Positions 33,398 to 42,073 of a stretch of 52,782 nt of DNA are shown in pieces. Under the pieces are notes generated by a model. It was not told the origin of the DNA. It did no database searches and worked only from the letters and a program-made list of their open reading frames with translations. Both the position numbers and the translations under genes were made by a program. The stretch is from positions 1 to 52,782 of the forward strand of contig JBBRVD010000004.1 in the NCBI GenBank assembly GCA_038247175.1, written 5' to 3'. Position 1 is the first letter of the stretch. Each line of letters begins with the position of its first letter. This DNA comes from CAISIP01 sp038247175. Lineage in GTDB: Bacteria > Pseudomonadota > Gammaproteobacteria > Burkholderiales > Burkholderiaceae_C.

Positions 33398-33536
33398 TCT
33401 CCAAAAAAAATTCCATCCGCAATCATTTGATGTGCTTTCGTCCGCCGCGATGGGTTGTGCCGGTGATGGTTGACGAAAACCGTCGGGGGCCTGTGCGGCA
33501 TGTCGGCGGCGCCTGTCGTTTTCAAGCGCGGGAAAA

Positions 33537-34763
33537 TCACGCTACCGCGTGTGCAGCCCGCAATGACGCGATCTCGTCGGCGCAATAACCCAGCTGCGCC
33601 AGCAGGAGGTCCGAGTGTTCTCCCGCCTTGGGCGGCTGCGCGCGCACGCCGAGCCGCTGGCCGTGCATCGTGAACGGCAGCAAGGTGGTGCCAGCGCGTT
33701 GTCCAGCGCGCGGGCCGTCTGGCAGCACGATATCGGCCAGGCAACCGGTCTGGCGCAGATGCTCGTCGTCGTAGAGTTCCTCGGGCTTGCGGATCGGCGC
33801 GTACGGCAGGCCGAGTTGCTCGAAACGCGCGCCAAGTTCCTGGGCAGAGAAGGCAGCCAGGCGTTCGCGCAGCAGCGGCATCATCGTCGCGCGCGCCAGC
33901 ACACGCTGGTTGTTGGTGGCCAGGCCCGGATCGGCCAGCAGATCATCGAAACCGAACGCGCTGCAGAAGGTCTTCCACTGCGCGTCGCTCACCGCAGCCA
34001 GGAAAATCTGCCCGCCGTCCTTGACCGTGAACACGTCGTACACGGCCCAGGCCGAGATGCGGTCGGGCATGGGCGCTGCCGGCGTGCCGGTGATCGCGAA
34101 TTGCAGCATGTGCTGGCCGACCAGGAACACGTTGTTCTCGAACAGCGCGCTCTGCACCTCCTGGCCCTTGCCGCTGATGCCGCGCTGGATCAGCGCACCG
34201 AGCGCGCCGATGGCACCGAACATGCCGCCCATGATGTCGTTGACGCTGGTTCCCGCACGCAGCGGATCGCCGGGACGGCCAGTCATGTAGGCCAACCCGC
34301 CCATCATCTGCACCACTTCGTCCAGCGCGGTGCGGTTTTCGTAGGGCCCGGGCAGGAAACCCTTGAGGCTGACATAGATGACGCGTTCGCTGGTCGCCGA
34401 CAGGCTGGCATAGTCCAGCCCGTACTTGCGCATGGTGCCGGGCTTGAAATTTTCGGCTACGACATCGGCACTGGCGGCCAGCCGGCGTGCGACTGCCGCG
34501 CCCTCGGCCTTGTGCAGATCAATCGCAATGCTTTTCTTGTTTCGATTGAACATCGAAAAGAAGCCAGCGCCGGCGCCCAGCAGATGACGCGTGCGGTCGC
34601 CGTCGATCGGCTCGACCTTGATCACCTCGGCGCCCATGTCGGCCAGCACCATACCGCAGGTCGGGCCCATCACCATGTGGCTGAATTCGACCACGCGCAG
34701 GCCGGTGAGCGGCTGGTGCGCCGGTGGCGCTGCGTGTAGGGAGGCCGAGTTGACAGCTGCCAT
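33537..34763 (-). CDS. CaiB/BaiF (family III) CoA-transferase
   Basis: A 408-residue enzyme that moves CoA between carboxylic acids. Family marks are LTGLRVVEFSHMVMGPTCG, LADMGAEVIKVEP, VAENFKPGTMRKYGLDY and the catalytic aspartate region RTALDEVVQMMGGLAYMTG. The acid substrates (formyl/oxalyl, succinyl, carnitine-type) are not defined by the motifs. Its ATG overlaps the TGA of the DUF1631 gene by one base (TGATG), so translation is probably coupled, although the two proteins have no known common role. Confidence 0.9.
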   Translation of the reverse strand: MAAVNSASLHAAPPAHQPLTGLRVVEFSHMVMGPTCGMVLADMGAEVIKVEPIDGDRTRHLLGAGAGFFSMFNRNKKSIAIDLHKAEGAAVARRLAASADVVAENFKPGTMRKYGLDYASLSATSERVIYVSLKGFLPGPYENRTALDEVVQMMGGLAYMTGRPGDPLRAGTSVNDIMGGMFGAIGALGALIQRGISGKGQEVQSALFENNVFLVGQHMLQFAITGTPAAPMPDRISAWAVYDVFTVKDGGQIFLAAVSDAQWKTFCSAFGFDDLLADPGLATNNQRVLARATMMPLLRERLAAFSAQELGARFEQLGLPYAPIRKPEELYDDEHLRQTGCLADIVLPDGPRAGQRAGTTLLPFTMHGQRLGVRAQPPKAGEHSDLLLAQLGYCADEIASLRAAHAVA

Positions 34764-37180
34764 CAGCTCAACTGCAGATCGAGCACCAGCGGCGACCCCT
34801 GACCCGGCGTCTCGGACTCTTCCTGCGCCATGATCCGGTCCAGCGCCCGCGCCACGATCGGCTGCTGGTCGATGATGGTCAGCCGGCCTTCACGCAACAG
34901 AGCGGCCACTTCCTTTTGCGAGCGCACAAAAGCCTCGAAGCCGTCGCGGTTGGTGAACAACATGCGGCTACGCTGAGGGCTGATCCAGCCCAGGCGGTAA
35001 CGGCGCAACGGGTCGGCATCGTGCTCGAAATCGAACCATATGCCGCGCTCGAGTCCCTGGGCTATCGCGTCGAACGCGTCGGGCGCATTGCGCGGCTCCG
35101 GCGCCAGGCGCTGGTCCAGCGCCTGGATCGCCTCGCGTCCGATCTGTGTCTCGAGTTCGCCCGGGCCGGAGTCCACAGGCGCCGGACCGGCCTTGGGCAC
35201 CCGGATCGCCTTCATGTGACAGGCGATCAGCCGCTGGGTGAACGCATCCCGGGCCTCGCCCTTCCAGCCGATCGCGTCCAGTCTGGTGTCCAGGCGTGGC
35301 ACCAGGTCGGGCAACAAGGCCATCAACCGGCCGCGTTCCTGTGGCAGGAAGCGCGGCCGCGTCGACCAGATCACATCGTCCATGGTCTTGACTGCAAGGT
35401 CCCAGCGCGCGGGTTCGGTATCGACCCGCAGCCAGGTCCGGGCCAACACCTCGCGCCACTGCACGGTCAGAAATGGCAGCAGGAACGGCGGCAGCGGTTC
35501 GTCGATCGGCAACGCATGGATGCACTGGTGCACAACACTGTCGGAATGGGTCAGCGCTGCTTCGCGGGCCTCCTTCGACTGCTCTTCGCTTGCCGCGGGC
35601 TTGATGCGCACCTCGGCCTGCTGCTGGTTGGCCTGCATGAAGGCCTCGAGTTCCGCCAGCAGGCTGCGAAACGAGTCCAGGTCGGCATCGAACTCGGCCA
35701 GCACACGCCGCACCGTGCCGTCGATTTGCCGAAACAGCGGGTCGGCCTCGCCCGACTCGGGTGCCCATCCCACGGCTGCGGCGGCCAGCCCATCGACCAG
35801 CCGGCGGGCCGGGTGCTCGCCGGACAGAAAGAAGTCGCGATCGATCAGCGCTGCCTTGAGTACCGGAATCTGCAGCCGGCCGATGACAAACTTGAGTTGC
35901 AGCGGGATCGACGTGTCGGCAAACACAAAATCGAACACTTCGGCCAACGCATCGACCGTGCCACGATCGATTTCGGTGGCGCGCTGCACCTCCTCCCGTT
36001 CGCGCATCTGGCGCAGTACGTTCTGGCCGGCAAGGTCCTGGCCACGCGCCCATTCCGGAAACTGCGATGTTCCGGCCCCCGCTTGCAGGCCACCGAGAAA
36101 ACCCATCAGTTCCGGGTCGGCTGGTGCCGACACGCCGGCACCGGCGAAGCCGCCTGCGGATGCAGCAGACCCGTCGCCTCCCGCACCACCTCCCGCACCA
36201 CCTCCCGCACCACCTCCCGCGCCACCGGATTCGCTCGGCCCGGCGCCGAAACCCAGTTTCTGCAGGAACTGGCGCGCCCGGTGCGCGATCGAACGGGCCA
36301 TGTCCTGCATGCCCAGGCCTTCGCCACCCTGGGAGCGGGAACCGCCTGACTCGCCGAAACCGGAGCCGCCCGCATGCGGCTGCAGCGTGGCGTAACCGGA
36401 CCCAGCGGCCGACTGCGCGCCGGAGTCAGCCATCAGTGGCGCGGACGCCGAATCACCCGCACTGCCGCCTGCGGTGCGCTTGATGCGGTGCACCGGCTGG
36501 GCGGAATACCCCGCGCGCACCAGCATCGCAGTCAGGTCGGTGTAAAGCGGTGTCCAGTCGATACTGCACTGGGGCTCGAGCACCGACACGAAATCTTCCG
36601 ACGCCGCCGGATCGAAGGCACTGTTGTGCCAGGCGATCAGGAAGGCCCGGATCAGGCTGGCCGGACGGAACGGGTTGTCTGCCAGCGCGAACTCGTCCTG
36701 CTGGAGCAACGCGCCCATGCTCACGGTCAGCGCCTTGAGCGGTGCGTCATAGCGGATGTTGAAGCGCTGGGAGACCCGATCCACCAGCAGGTGGCGCTCG
36801 ATCTCGTCCACGTCCAGCAAAGCCATGCTGCTGGGGCCGGACAGGTCATCGGCCTGCATCGACGGGCGCAAGGCCCGCAGCGACCCTGGCATCACTGCCT
36901 CGACCTCGTCTTCGATGGACTCGCGCAATGCCGCCTGGAAGGCGCGGTTGAAGATGCCGGCCTGCTTGTCGAGCATGACGCCAGCGGTGCGCAGGTTCTG
37001 CGCCTGGGTGGTGTGGGGGCGGTTGTCGACCTGCTCGAAAAAATGGCCGCGCAGCCGTTTCAGGTGGTCATCCTGGTGTTGCGCAAAAAACGACTGCACC
37101 CGCGCGATCATGGCCGCAAGGCGGCGCAGAACCATCGATCGCGCGGCGGCGTCAAGTGATTGAAGGGAAGGAGCGGACAT
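34763..37180 (-). CDS. DUF1631 domain protein
   Basis: An 805-residue soluble protein of the DUF1631 family, found mainly in beta- and gammaproteobacteria and of unknown function. The N-terminal part includes FFEQVDNRPHTTQAQN and YDAPLKALTVSMGALL. A Gly/Ser/Ala-rich linker with four GGAG units separates it from the C-terminal half (LPIDEPLPPFLLPFLTVQWR, RLGWISPQRSRMLFTNRDG). The late segment resembles the PilZ-like DUF1631 end. ATG 37180 is preceded by a purine-poor stretch, so the start is probable, not certain. It heads a two-gene unit with the CoA-transferase. Confidence 0.83.
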   Translation of the reverse strand: MSAPSLQSLDAAARSMVLRRLAAMIARVQSFFAQHQDDHLKRLRGHFFEQVDNRPHTTQAQNLRTAGVMLDKQAGIFNRAFQAALRESIEDEVEAVMPGSLRALRPSMQADDLSGPSSMALLDVDEIERHLLVDRVSQRFNIRYDAPLKALTVSMGALLQQDEFALADNPFRPASLIRAFLIAWHNSAFDPAASEDFVSVLEPQCSIDWTPLYTDLTAMLVRAGYSAQPVHRIKRTAGGSAGDSASAPLMADSGAQSAAGSGYATLQPHAGGSGFGESGGSRSQGGEGLGMQDMARSIAHRARQFLQKLGFGAGPSESGGAGGGAGGGAGGGAGGDGSAASAGGFAGAGVSAPADPELMGFLGGLQAGAGTSQFPEWARGQDLAGQNVLRQMREREEVQRATEIDRGTVDALAEVFDFVFADTSIPLQLKFVIGRLQIPVLKAALIDRDFFLSGEHPARRLVDGLAAAAVGWAPESGEADPLFRQIDGTVRRVLAEFDADLDSFRSLLAELEAFMQANQQQAEVRIKPAASEEQSKEAREAALTHSDSVVHQCIHALPIDEPLPPFLLPFLTVQWREVLARTWLRVDTEPARWDLAVKTMDDVIWSTRPRFLPQERGRLMALLPDLVPRLDTRLDAIGWKGEARDAFTQRLIACHMKAIRVPKAGPAPVDSGPGELETQIGREAIQALDQRLAPEPRNAPDAFDAIAQGLERGIWFDFEHDADPLRRYRLGWISPQRSRMLFTNRDGFEAFVRSQKEVAALLREGRLTIIDQQPIVARALDRIMAQEESETPGQGSPLVLDLQLS
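36178..36225 (+). repeat. 12-bp tandem repeat, four units, in DUF1631 gene
   Basis: Four units of CTCCCGCACCAC (the last with one change) at 36178-36225. On the coding strand they encode a repeated Gly-Gly-Ala-Gly linker. Unit length preserves the frame, so copy number could vary without breaking the protein. Confidence 0.9.
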
Positions 37181-37413
37181 CAAAAATACAAAACAGCGGC
37201 AGGTCCGGCCATCGCAGATGCGACAGCCACGCCCCTCGCCAGAACCTTGTTCATCAGTTTGTACACGAAACCCGGTAACCGTTCCTTGCAGGAGCATCAA
37301 CGGCTGTGCACAATTTGGGCCAAACCGACCAGGACCCCCGCATTGTGCCCCGGCGACAGCACCGCCGGGCTTTTCCGACGAAGCGCACGGACACCGTGCC
37401 CATCAGCCGGAAT
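37181..37413. other. 233-bp gap with one GC-rich hairpin
   Basis: This gap separates the DUF1631 gene start from the end of the FAD oxidoreductase gene, both on the minus strand. It holds an 8-bp stem with one bulged base (37347-37355 with 37363-37370) followed on the plus strand by TTTT (37371-37374). As a terminator it points the wrong way for the minus-strand gene that ends at 37414. No other feature is supported; the DUF1631 promoter must lie here. Confidence 0.4.
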
Positions 37414-38712
37414 TCACACCGGCAGGCTGTCGCGCATCCGGTAGTACGCCACCGACGGCGCCAGGAACCAGGGATTTCCGCTGTACAGGGGCCGGGTCTG
37501 AAACGGAAGTCCGTCCAGCGCCGTTTTTCCCTCCGACAGGCCGAGCACCTGCTGCCCCAGCCGCATGCCGAAATAGCTGGAGGTTCCGACACCGGCACCG
37601 CAATAGCCCATAGCGTAGAAAAGGCCCTCGTGTTTGCCAAGGTGCATCAGTTCGTCGAAGGTGTAGGCCACAAACCCGCACCAGGAATGGCTGATGGCCG
37701 TGTTGTGAAGCTCCGGAAACAGTCGCACCAGCGCCGCATGCAGCTTGGGCCCGCTGACCCGGGGATCGGTCTCCTGGTGCGACACGCGCCCGCCAAAAAT
37801 TATGCGGCGGCGGTCGGGCGACGGCCGGTAGTAATAAACCACCTTGCGGGTGTCGCTGACGATCCGGTTGGTCGGAAACAGGCGGTCCATCAGGCCGTCG
37901 GGCAGCGGTTCGGTCGCGATCATGTAGCTGCCGATCGGGATGACGCGGCGCTGCAGCCAGGGCGTGAGGCTGCCGGTGTAGCCGTTGGTCGCAATCACGA
38001 CATCGCGCGCCCGTACCTGCCCTTGCGCGGTACTGAGCAGGAACGACGAACCATCGCGCGTCACCCCCTGAACCGCGCACCGTGCCGCCACCTGGGCGCC
38101 GGCCGCCAGCACCCGTTCGAGCAGGCCCTGGTGGTAACGCGCGGGATGGACCGAGCAGTGCTGCTGATAGACCACACCGCCCCAGTACAGGTCCGAGCCC
38201 AGTTCCTGGCGCTGCTGCGCCCGCGGCACCAGGAATGCATCGACCTCCAGGCCCTTGGGTTGTGCCGCCAGTCTGGCAGCCAGGGCCGTGTACTGCGCCG
38301 CATTGTGCGCGGCATGGAACCGGCCGACCTGGCCGAAGTCGCAGTCGATCTGCTCGCAGCGGATGAACTCGCCGATCCACGCCAGCGAGCGCTGACCCTC
38401 GCGCAGAATGTCGAAGGCACGCTGCTTGCCGTGGCGGCGAGCCAACTGGTCGAAGCTGGGCTTGATACTGGTGGAGATCTGTCCGCCGTTGCGGCTGCTG
38501 CAACCCCAGCCGGCATCCTCGGCGTCGAACACCAGCGTGGAACGACCGCCGCGCGCGGTCTGCAACGCCGCATGCAACCCGGTATAACCGGCCCCGACCA
38601 CGGCGACATCGACCGTCGGCGGCAATACGGCCTGCGGCAGGCGAGGACGGGGCGCGTCATCCCACCAGTACGGGGCCAGCGTGCACGCCTGCATCAATTC
38701 GGAGTCGTTCAT
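37414..38712 (-). CDS. FAD-dependent amine oxidoreductase (PuuB/OrdL-like)
   Basis: A 432-residue DAO-family flavoenzyme. It begins with SYWWDD-like APYWWDDAPR, then the FAD motif VDVAVVGAGYTGLHAAL and GWGCSSRNGGQISTSIKP, the pattern of gamma-glutamylputrescine oxidase PuuB and related N-substituted amino acid oxidases. The C-terminal FAD contact is YAMGYCGAGVGTSSYFG. ATG 38712 is used; an in-frame TTG at 38739 overlaps the GMC gene. It is the third gene of the leftward MocR-GMC-oxidase unit and follows the GMC gene by seven bases. The amine substrate is unknown. Confidence 0.87.
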   Translation of the reverse strand: MNDSELMQACTLAPYWWDDAPRPRLPQAVLPPTVDVAVVGAGYTGLHAALQTARGGRSTLVFDAEDAGWGCSSRNGGQISTSIKPSFDQLARRHGKQRAFDILREGQRSLAWIGEFIRCEQIDCDFGQVGRFHAAHNAAQYTALAARLAAQPKGLEVDAFLVPRAQQRQELGSDLYWGGVVYQQHCSVHPARYHQGLLERVLAAGAQVAARCAVQGVTRDGSSFLLSTAQGQVRARDVVIATNGYTGSLTPWLQRRVIPIGSYMIATEPLPDGLMDRLFPTNRIVSDTRKVVYYYRPSPDRRRIIFGGRVSHQETDPRVSGPKLHAALVRLFPELHNTAISHSWCGFVAYTFDELMHLGKHEGLFYAMGYCGAGVGTSSYFGMRLGQQVLGLSEGKTALDGLPFQTRPLYSGNPWFLAPSVAYYRMRDSLPV

Positions 38713-38719
38713 GTCGGTA

Positions 38720-40339
38720 TCAGTGGGTTGCTGCGCCAAGCACCAGGTCGGCGCCCTTTTCGGCCAGCATCAGGGTAGGGGCATTCGTATTGCCCGATGT
38801 CAGTGAGGGAAACACCGACGCGTCGATGACGCGCAGGCCCTGCACGCCATGCACACGGAGTTCGGCATCGACGACCGCCTGGCGCGGGTCGGGCCCCATG
38901 CGGCAGGTACTCACCGGGTGAAATACCGTCGATGCGCGCTGCGCGATATCGTCCATCAGCTCCTGTTCGCTCTGAACCTGCGGCCCCGGCAATATTTCAT
39001 GCGCGATCACATCGCGCAGTGCGGGCGCGTCCGCCAAGATGCGCAGGAACCGGCTTGCCTCGTACAGCTCGTCGCGATCGTGCTGCGTGGCCAGCGAATT
39101 GGGAACGATCCGCGGCGCCAGCATCGGATCGGAGCTGCGCAGCGTGAGATGGCCACGGCTGGTCGGGCGGCAGGGTTGTGCGCTCAATGCGAAACCGGCA
39201 AAACGGTCCGGCGCCGTCAGCGCGCGCCGCCCGGGGACGGCACGCATGTAGCTCAAGGGCGAGAAGTACAACTGCATGTTGGGATACGCCAGGTCGGCAC
39301 GCGAGCGGAAGAATCCGCCACCCTGGTTGATGCTGAGCGCCAGCGGGCCGCGCCGCTGCGCCAGGTATCGAACGCCGGCCCACAACTTGCCACTCCAGGT
39401 TCCGAGCTGGGCGTTCAGCGTCGGCACGCGCGACCGGTAGACGTGGTCGATACACAGGTGGTCCTGCAGGTGGGCGCCGACGGCCGGACTGTCCGCAACC
39501 AGGGCGATCCCCAGCGCCTGCAGCGCCGCGGCAGGGCCTACGCCCGACAGTTGCAGGATCTGCGGCGAATTGATGGCGCCACCGGCCAGGATCACCTCAC
39601 GGCGGGCCCGGCACTGCATCGGAACGCCGTGCCGCAGATAAGCCACACCGCTGGCGCGCCGGCCATCGAACAGGACCTGGGTGACATGGGCACCGGTCTG
39701 CAATTGCAGGTTGGCGCGCCGCTGCGCCGAGCGCAGATAGGCGGTGCTGGCTGATTCGCGCAGGCCATTGCGGGTGGTGATCTGGTTGATCGCGACACCC
39801 TCGTTCGAGGCTCCGTTGATATCGGGGTTGCGCGCCAGGCCGAGTTGCTCGCCGGCACGCAGGTAGTTTTCGCACAAAGAATGGACGTCTGCCGAAACGT
39901 CACTGACGTGGACCGGTCCGCCAGCACCGCGCACGGCATTGGGACCATGGTCGCTGTCTTCCAGTTTGCGAAAGTACGGCAGCACATCGGCCCAGGCCCA
40001 GCCCGGATTGCCCGCCGCAGCCCAGTCGTCAAAGTCGCGCGGCTGGCCACGCACGAACACCATGGCATTGATGCTGCTCGATCCGCCCAGGACCTTGCCG
40101 CGCGGCCAATAACCCTGGCGATCGGCCAGCGCTGGATCGGGCTCGGTTCGGTACATCCAGTTGACACGCGGGTTGTAGAACGACATGCCGTAACCGATGG
40201 GCGTGCGCAGCCAGAAACGCCTGTCGCTGCCACCGGCCTCCAGCAGCAACACGGTATGACGGCCCGATGCCGTGAGCCGGTTCGCCAGTACACAGCCCGC
40301 GGAACCGGCGCCCACCACGATGTAATCGAACTCCGTCAC
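38720..40339 (-). CDS. GMC family alcohol dehydrogenase (choline dehydrogenase-like)
   Basis: A 539-residue FAD enzyme of the glucose-methanol-choline family. The FAD motif is IVVGAGSAGCVLANRL; GMC signature 1 is GKVLGGSSSINAMVFVRG; signature 2 is GGAINSPQILQLSGVGP. The active-site His lies in FHPVSTCRMG and the Asn in SGNTNAPTLMLAEK. It oxidises a primary alcohol to an aldehyde, and the aldehyde dehydrogenase across the divergent promoter is a logical partner. There is no ATG at the start; GTG 40339 is preferred over TTG 40345. It lies 77 bp after the MocR gene. Confidence 0.88.
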   Translation of the reverse strand: MTEFDYIVVGAGSAGCVLANRLTASGRHTVLLLEAGGSDRRFWLRTPIGYGMSFYNPRVNWMYRTEPDPALADRQGYWPRGKVLGGSSSINAMVFVRGQPRDFDDWAAAGNPGWAWADVLPYFRKLEDSDHGPNAVRGAGGPVHVSDVSADVHSLCENYLRAGEQLGLARNPDINGASNEGVAINQITTRNGLRESASTAYLRSAQRRANLQLQTGAHVTQVLFDGRRASGVAYLRHGVPMQCRARREVILAGGAINSPQILQLSGVGPAAALQALGIALVADSPAVGAHLQDHLCIDHVYRSRVPTLNAQLGTWSGKLWAGVRYLAQRRGPLALSINQGGGFFRSRADLAYPNMQLYFSPLSYMRAVPGRRALTAPDRFAGFALSAQPCRPTSRGHLTLRSSDPMLAPRIVPNSLATQHDRDELYEASRFLRILADAPALRDVIAHEILPGPQVQSEQELMDDIAQRASTVFHPVSTCRMGPDPRQAVVDAELRVHGVQGLRVIDASVFPSLTSGNTNAPTLMLAEKGADLVLGAATH

Positions 40340-40416
40340 AACCAACCCAAAACCAGGACGAGGTGGAGCTTCTCACAGGCCATGGGCCGGCGCACAGGTC
40401 CGCTTTGGATCAATTG

Positions 40417-41949
40417 TCAAACCACTGCAGCACGGTCCCGGGACCTGCGCGCAACCGCAGGAGCCATCCGGGCCTCCAGCACTTGGGCCAGCACCCGCGC
40501 GCCCGCGTCGATCAGCCGGGGTGACACACCGCCGAATCCCAGCACCAGGCCATTGATGTCGACCGGAGACACCGCGAACCGTCCGATGGGTGATGCCGTC
40601 ACCTGGAGCTGATCGGCGTCGCGGGCGACAGCCACCTCCGAAATACTGGGCGGCAGGTGCCCGATGGTGTGCAATCCGCTGTGGGTCGGCACGATGTCCA
40701 GCAAACCCGCCAGGTGCCGCTGCGAAGCCGCGACCAGTGCCTCATGCCGCTCCAGGTAGACATGGCGCATGCGCCGGACATGGGCCGAGAAGTGTCCCTC
40801 GTTGATGAATTCGGCAACCACACCCTGCGTCTGCGACGGTACGCCCTGCAGGTACTTGCTCATGATGGCCCGGAAGGTATCCACCAGGGCTGGCGGCGCC
40901 AGCAGGTAACCCAGGCGCAAGGCCGGAAACAGCGACTTGCTGAACGTGCCGACATAGATCACCAGACCGGTGGTGTCCACGCTTTTGAGCGTTGGCGGCG
41001 GCCGGCCTGCAAAGAAGAACTCGCCATCATAGTCGTCCTCGATCACCCAGGCACCGGCCTGCTCGGCCGCATGCAACAACGCAAAGCGCCGTTCCAGGCT
41101 CATCACACAACCCAATGGCTGCTGGTGGGACGGGGTGACGAATGCGAGCCGGAACTGCGGACTCAGGCGCATGGCGACGTCGACCCGCAGCCCCTCGTTG
41201 TCGACCGGCACCGGCACCAGCTCCGCGCCGCAGGCGATCAGGCTGTTGCGTGCTCCGATCGCGCCCGGGTTCTCAAACCAAACCTTCTCGCCCGGGTTGA
41301 GCAGCGTGGAGCCGATCAGGTGGAAGGCCTGCTGCGCACCGCCGACAATGAACAACTGCTCCGGGTCACAGCTGATGCCGCGGTTGGCGCGCAGGTGCGC
41401 CGCCAAGGCCCGGCGCAGTGACGGTGAGCCGTACGGGTCGCCATAACCCATGATGTCTTCTCGGCTGCCGCGCAGGTACTTGGCGGACAAACGGGCCCAC
41501 TGCGCCATCGGGAACACGTCGAAGGCCGGCAACGCCGTCGTGAAGGCGCGCGGCAGGTGCGGCAACCGCTGGCGGTCGCCAAAGCGACTCACCGCCTGCG
41601 CCATCAACCGCGACAACTTCGGAGCGACACGCACCACCGAATCCACATCGGGCTGGGGCGGCCGGGGACGGCTCGCGCCCAGCACCTGGCTGACAAACGT
41701 GCCCGCGCCCGTGCGCGACTCCACCAGGCCTTCGGCCACCAGGCGATCGAATACCTCGATGATCGTGGTGCGCGACAAACCCAGCTCACGCGACAAAGTG
41801 CGGCTGGCCGGCAGCCGCTCGCCAGCGCGAAAGGCACCCTCGAGGATCATCTCGCGCAGCGCCACGCACAACTGTGTACTCACCGGCTGGTGCGATGTCC
41901 GGTCGATCTTGATCGACAACAAAAGTGACCCACCCGCTCGTTTCACCAT
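40417..41949 (-). CDS. MocR-type transcriptional regulator (GntR HTH plus aminotransferase fold)
   Basis: A 510-residue PLP-binding regulator. The N-terminal GntR winged helix covers about residues 18-88 (LPASRTLSRELGLSRTTIIE). A linker leads to a type I aminotransferase-like domain from about 130, with FIVGGAQQAFHLIG, EDDYDGEF (305-311) and the PLP-lysine in GTFSKSLFPALRLGY (K338). MocR proteins usually control a nearby operon in response to an amine or PLP. It is divergent from the enolase-superfamily gene across 124 bp that hold two palindromes. It heads the leftward unit and probably regulates both sides. Confidence 0.9.
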   Translation of the reverse strand: MVKRAGGSLLLSIKIDRTSHQPVSTQLCVALREMILEGAFRAGERLPASRTLSRELGLSRTTIIEVFDRLVAEGLVESRTGAGTFVSQVLGASRPRPPQPDVDSVVRVAPKLSRLMAQAVSRFGDRQRLPHLPRAFTTALPAFDVFPMAQWARLSAKYLRGSREDIMGYGDPYGSPSLRRALAAHLRANRGISCDPEQLFIVGGAQQAFHLIGSTLLNPGEKVWFENPGAIGARNSLIACGAELVPVPVDNEGLRVDVAMRLSPQFRLAFVTPSHQQPLGCVMSLERRFALLHAAEQAGAWVIEDDYDGEFFFAGRPPPTLKSVDTTGLVIYVGTFSKSLFPALRLGYLLAPPALVDTFRAIMSKYLQGVPSQTQGVVAEFINEGHFSAHVRRMRHVYLERHEALVAASQRHLAGLLDIVPTHSGLHTIGHLPPSISEVAVARDADQLQVTASPIGRFAVSPVDINGLVLGFGGVSPRLIDAGARVLAQVLEARMAPAVARRSRDRAAVV

Positions 41950-41974
41950 GGATTCTCCCTGGACCTGGCCGAAT

Positions 41975-42023
41975 AATGGTATCTACCATTGTTCAAAATG
42001 GACCTGTATTGCAGACCATTTTG
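41975..42023. promoter_or_regulatory. two palindromes in the MocR divergent promoter, candidate operators
   Basis: AATGGTA-TC-TACCATT (41975-41990) is a perfect 7+2+7 palindrome. Immediately beside it, CAAAATGG (41994-42001) and CCATTTTG (42016-42023) form an 8-bp inverted repeat with a 14-bp spacer. Both share the core ATGG/CCAT. Their place between the regulator gene and its divergent neighbour fits binding by the MocR protein. AATGGTAT recurs before the importer genes at 44831. Confidence 0.55.
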
Positions 42024-42073
42024 ACGCGATCATGGAAACCACACCAGCGACTGCAGCATCTTGCACCCGAACC

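Noticed and set aside
34916..36349. 477-codon plus-strand frame opposite the DUF1631 gene
   Set aside because: Antisense shadow with low-complexity composition; the DUF1631 frame has family motifs throughout.
37347..37374. Stem followed by TTTT as an intrinsic terminator
   Set aside because: The T-run is on the plus strand, but the only gene ending there is on the minus strand, so it is listed only as a hairpin.
41450..42073. Long upstream extension of the enolase-type frame into the MocR gene
   Set aside because: It would overlap the oppositely transcribed regulator and cross the palindromic promoter; the family start is at 42074 or 42032.
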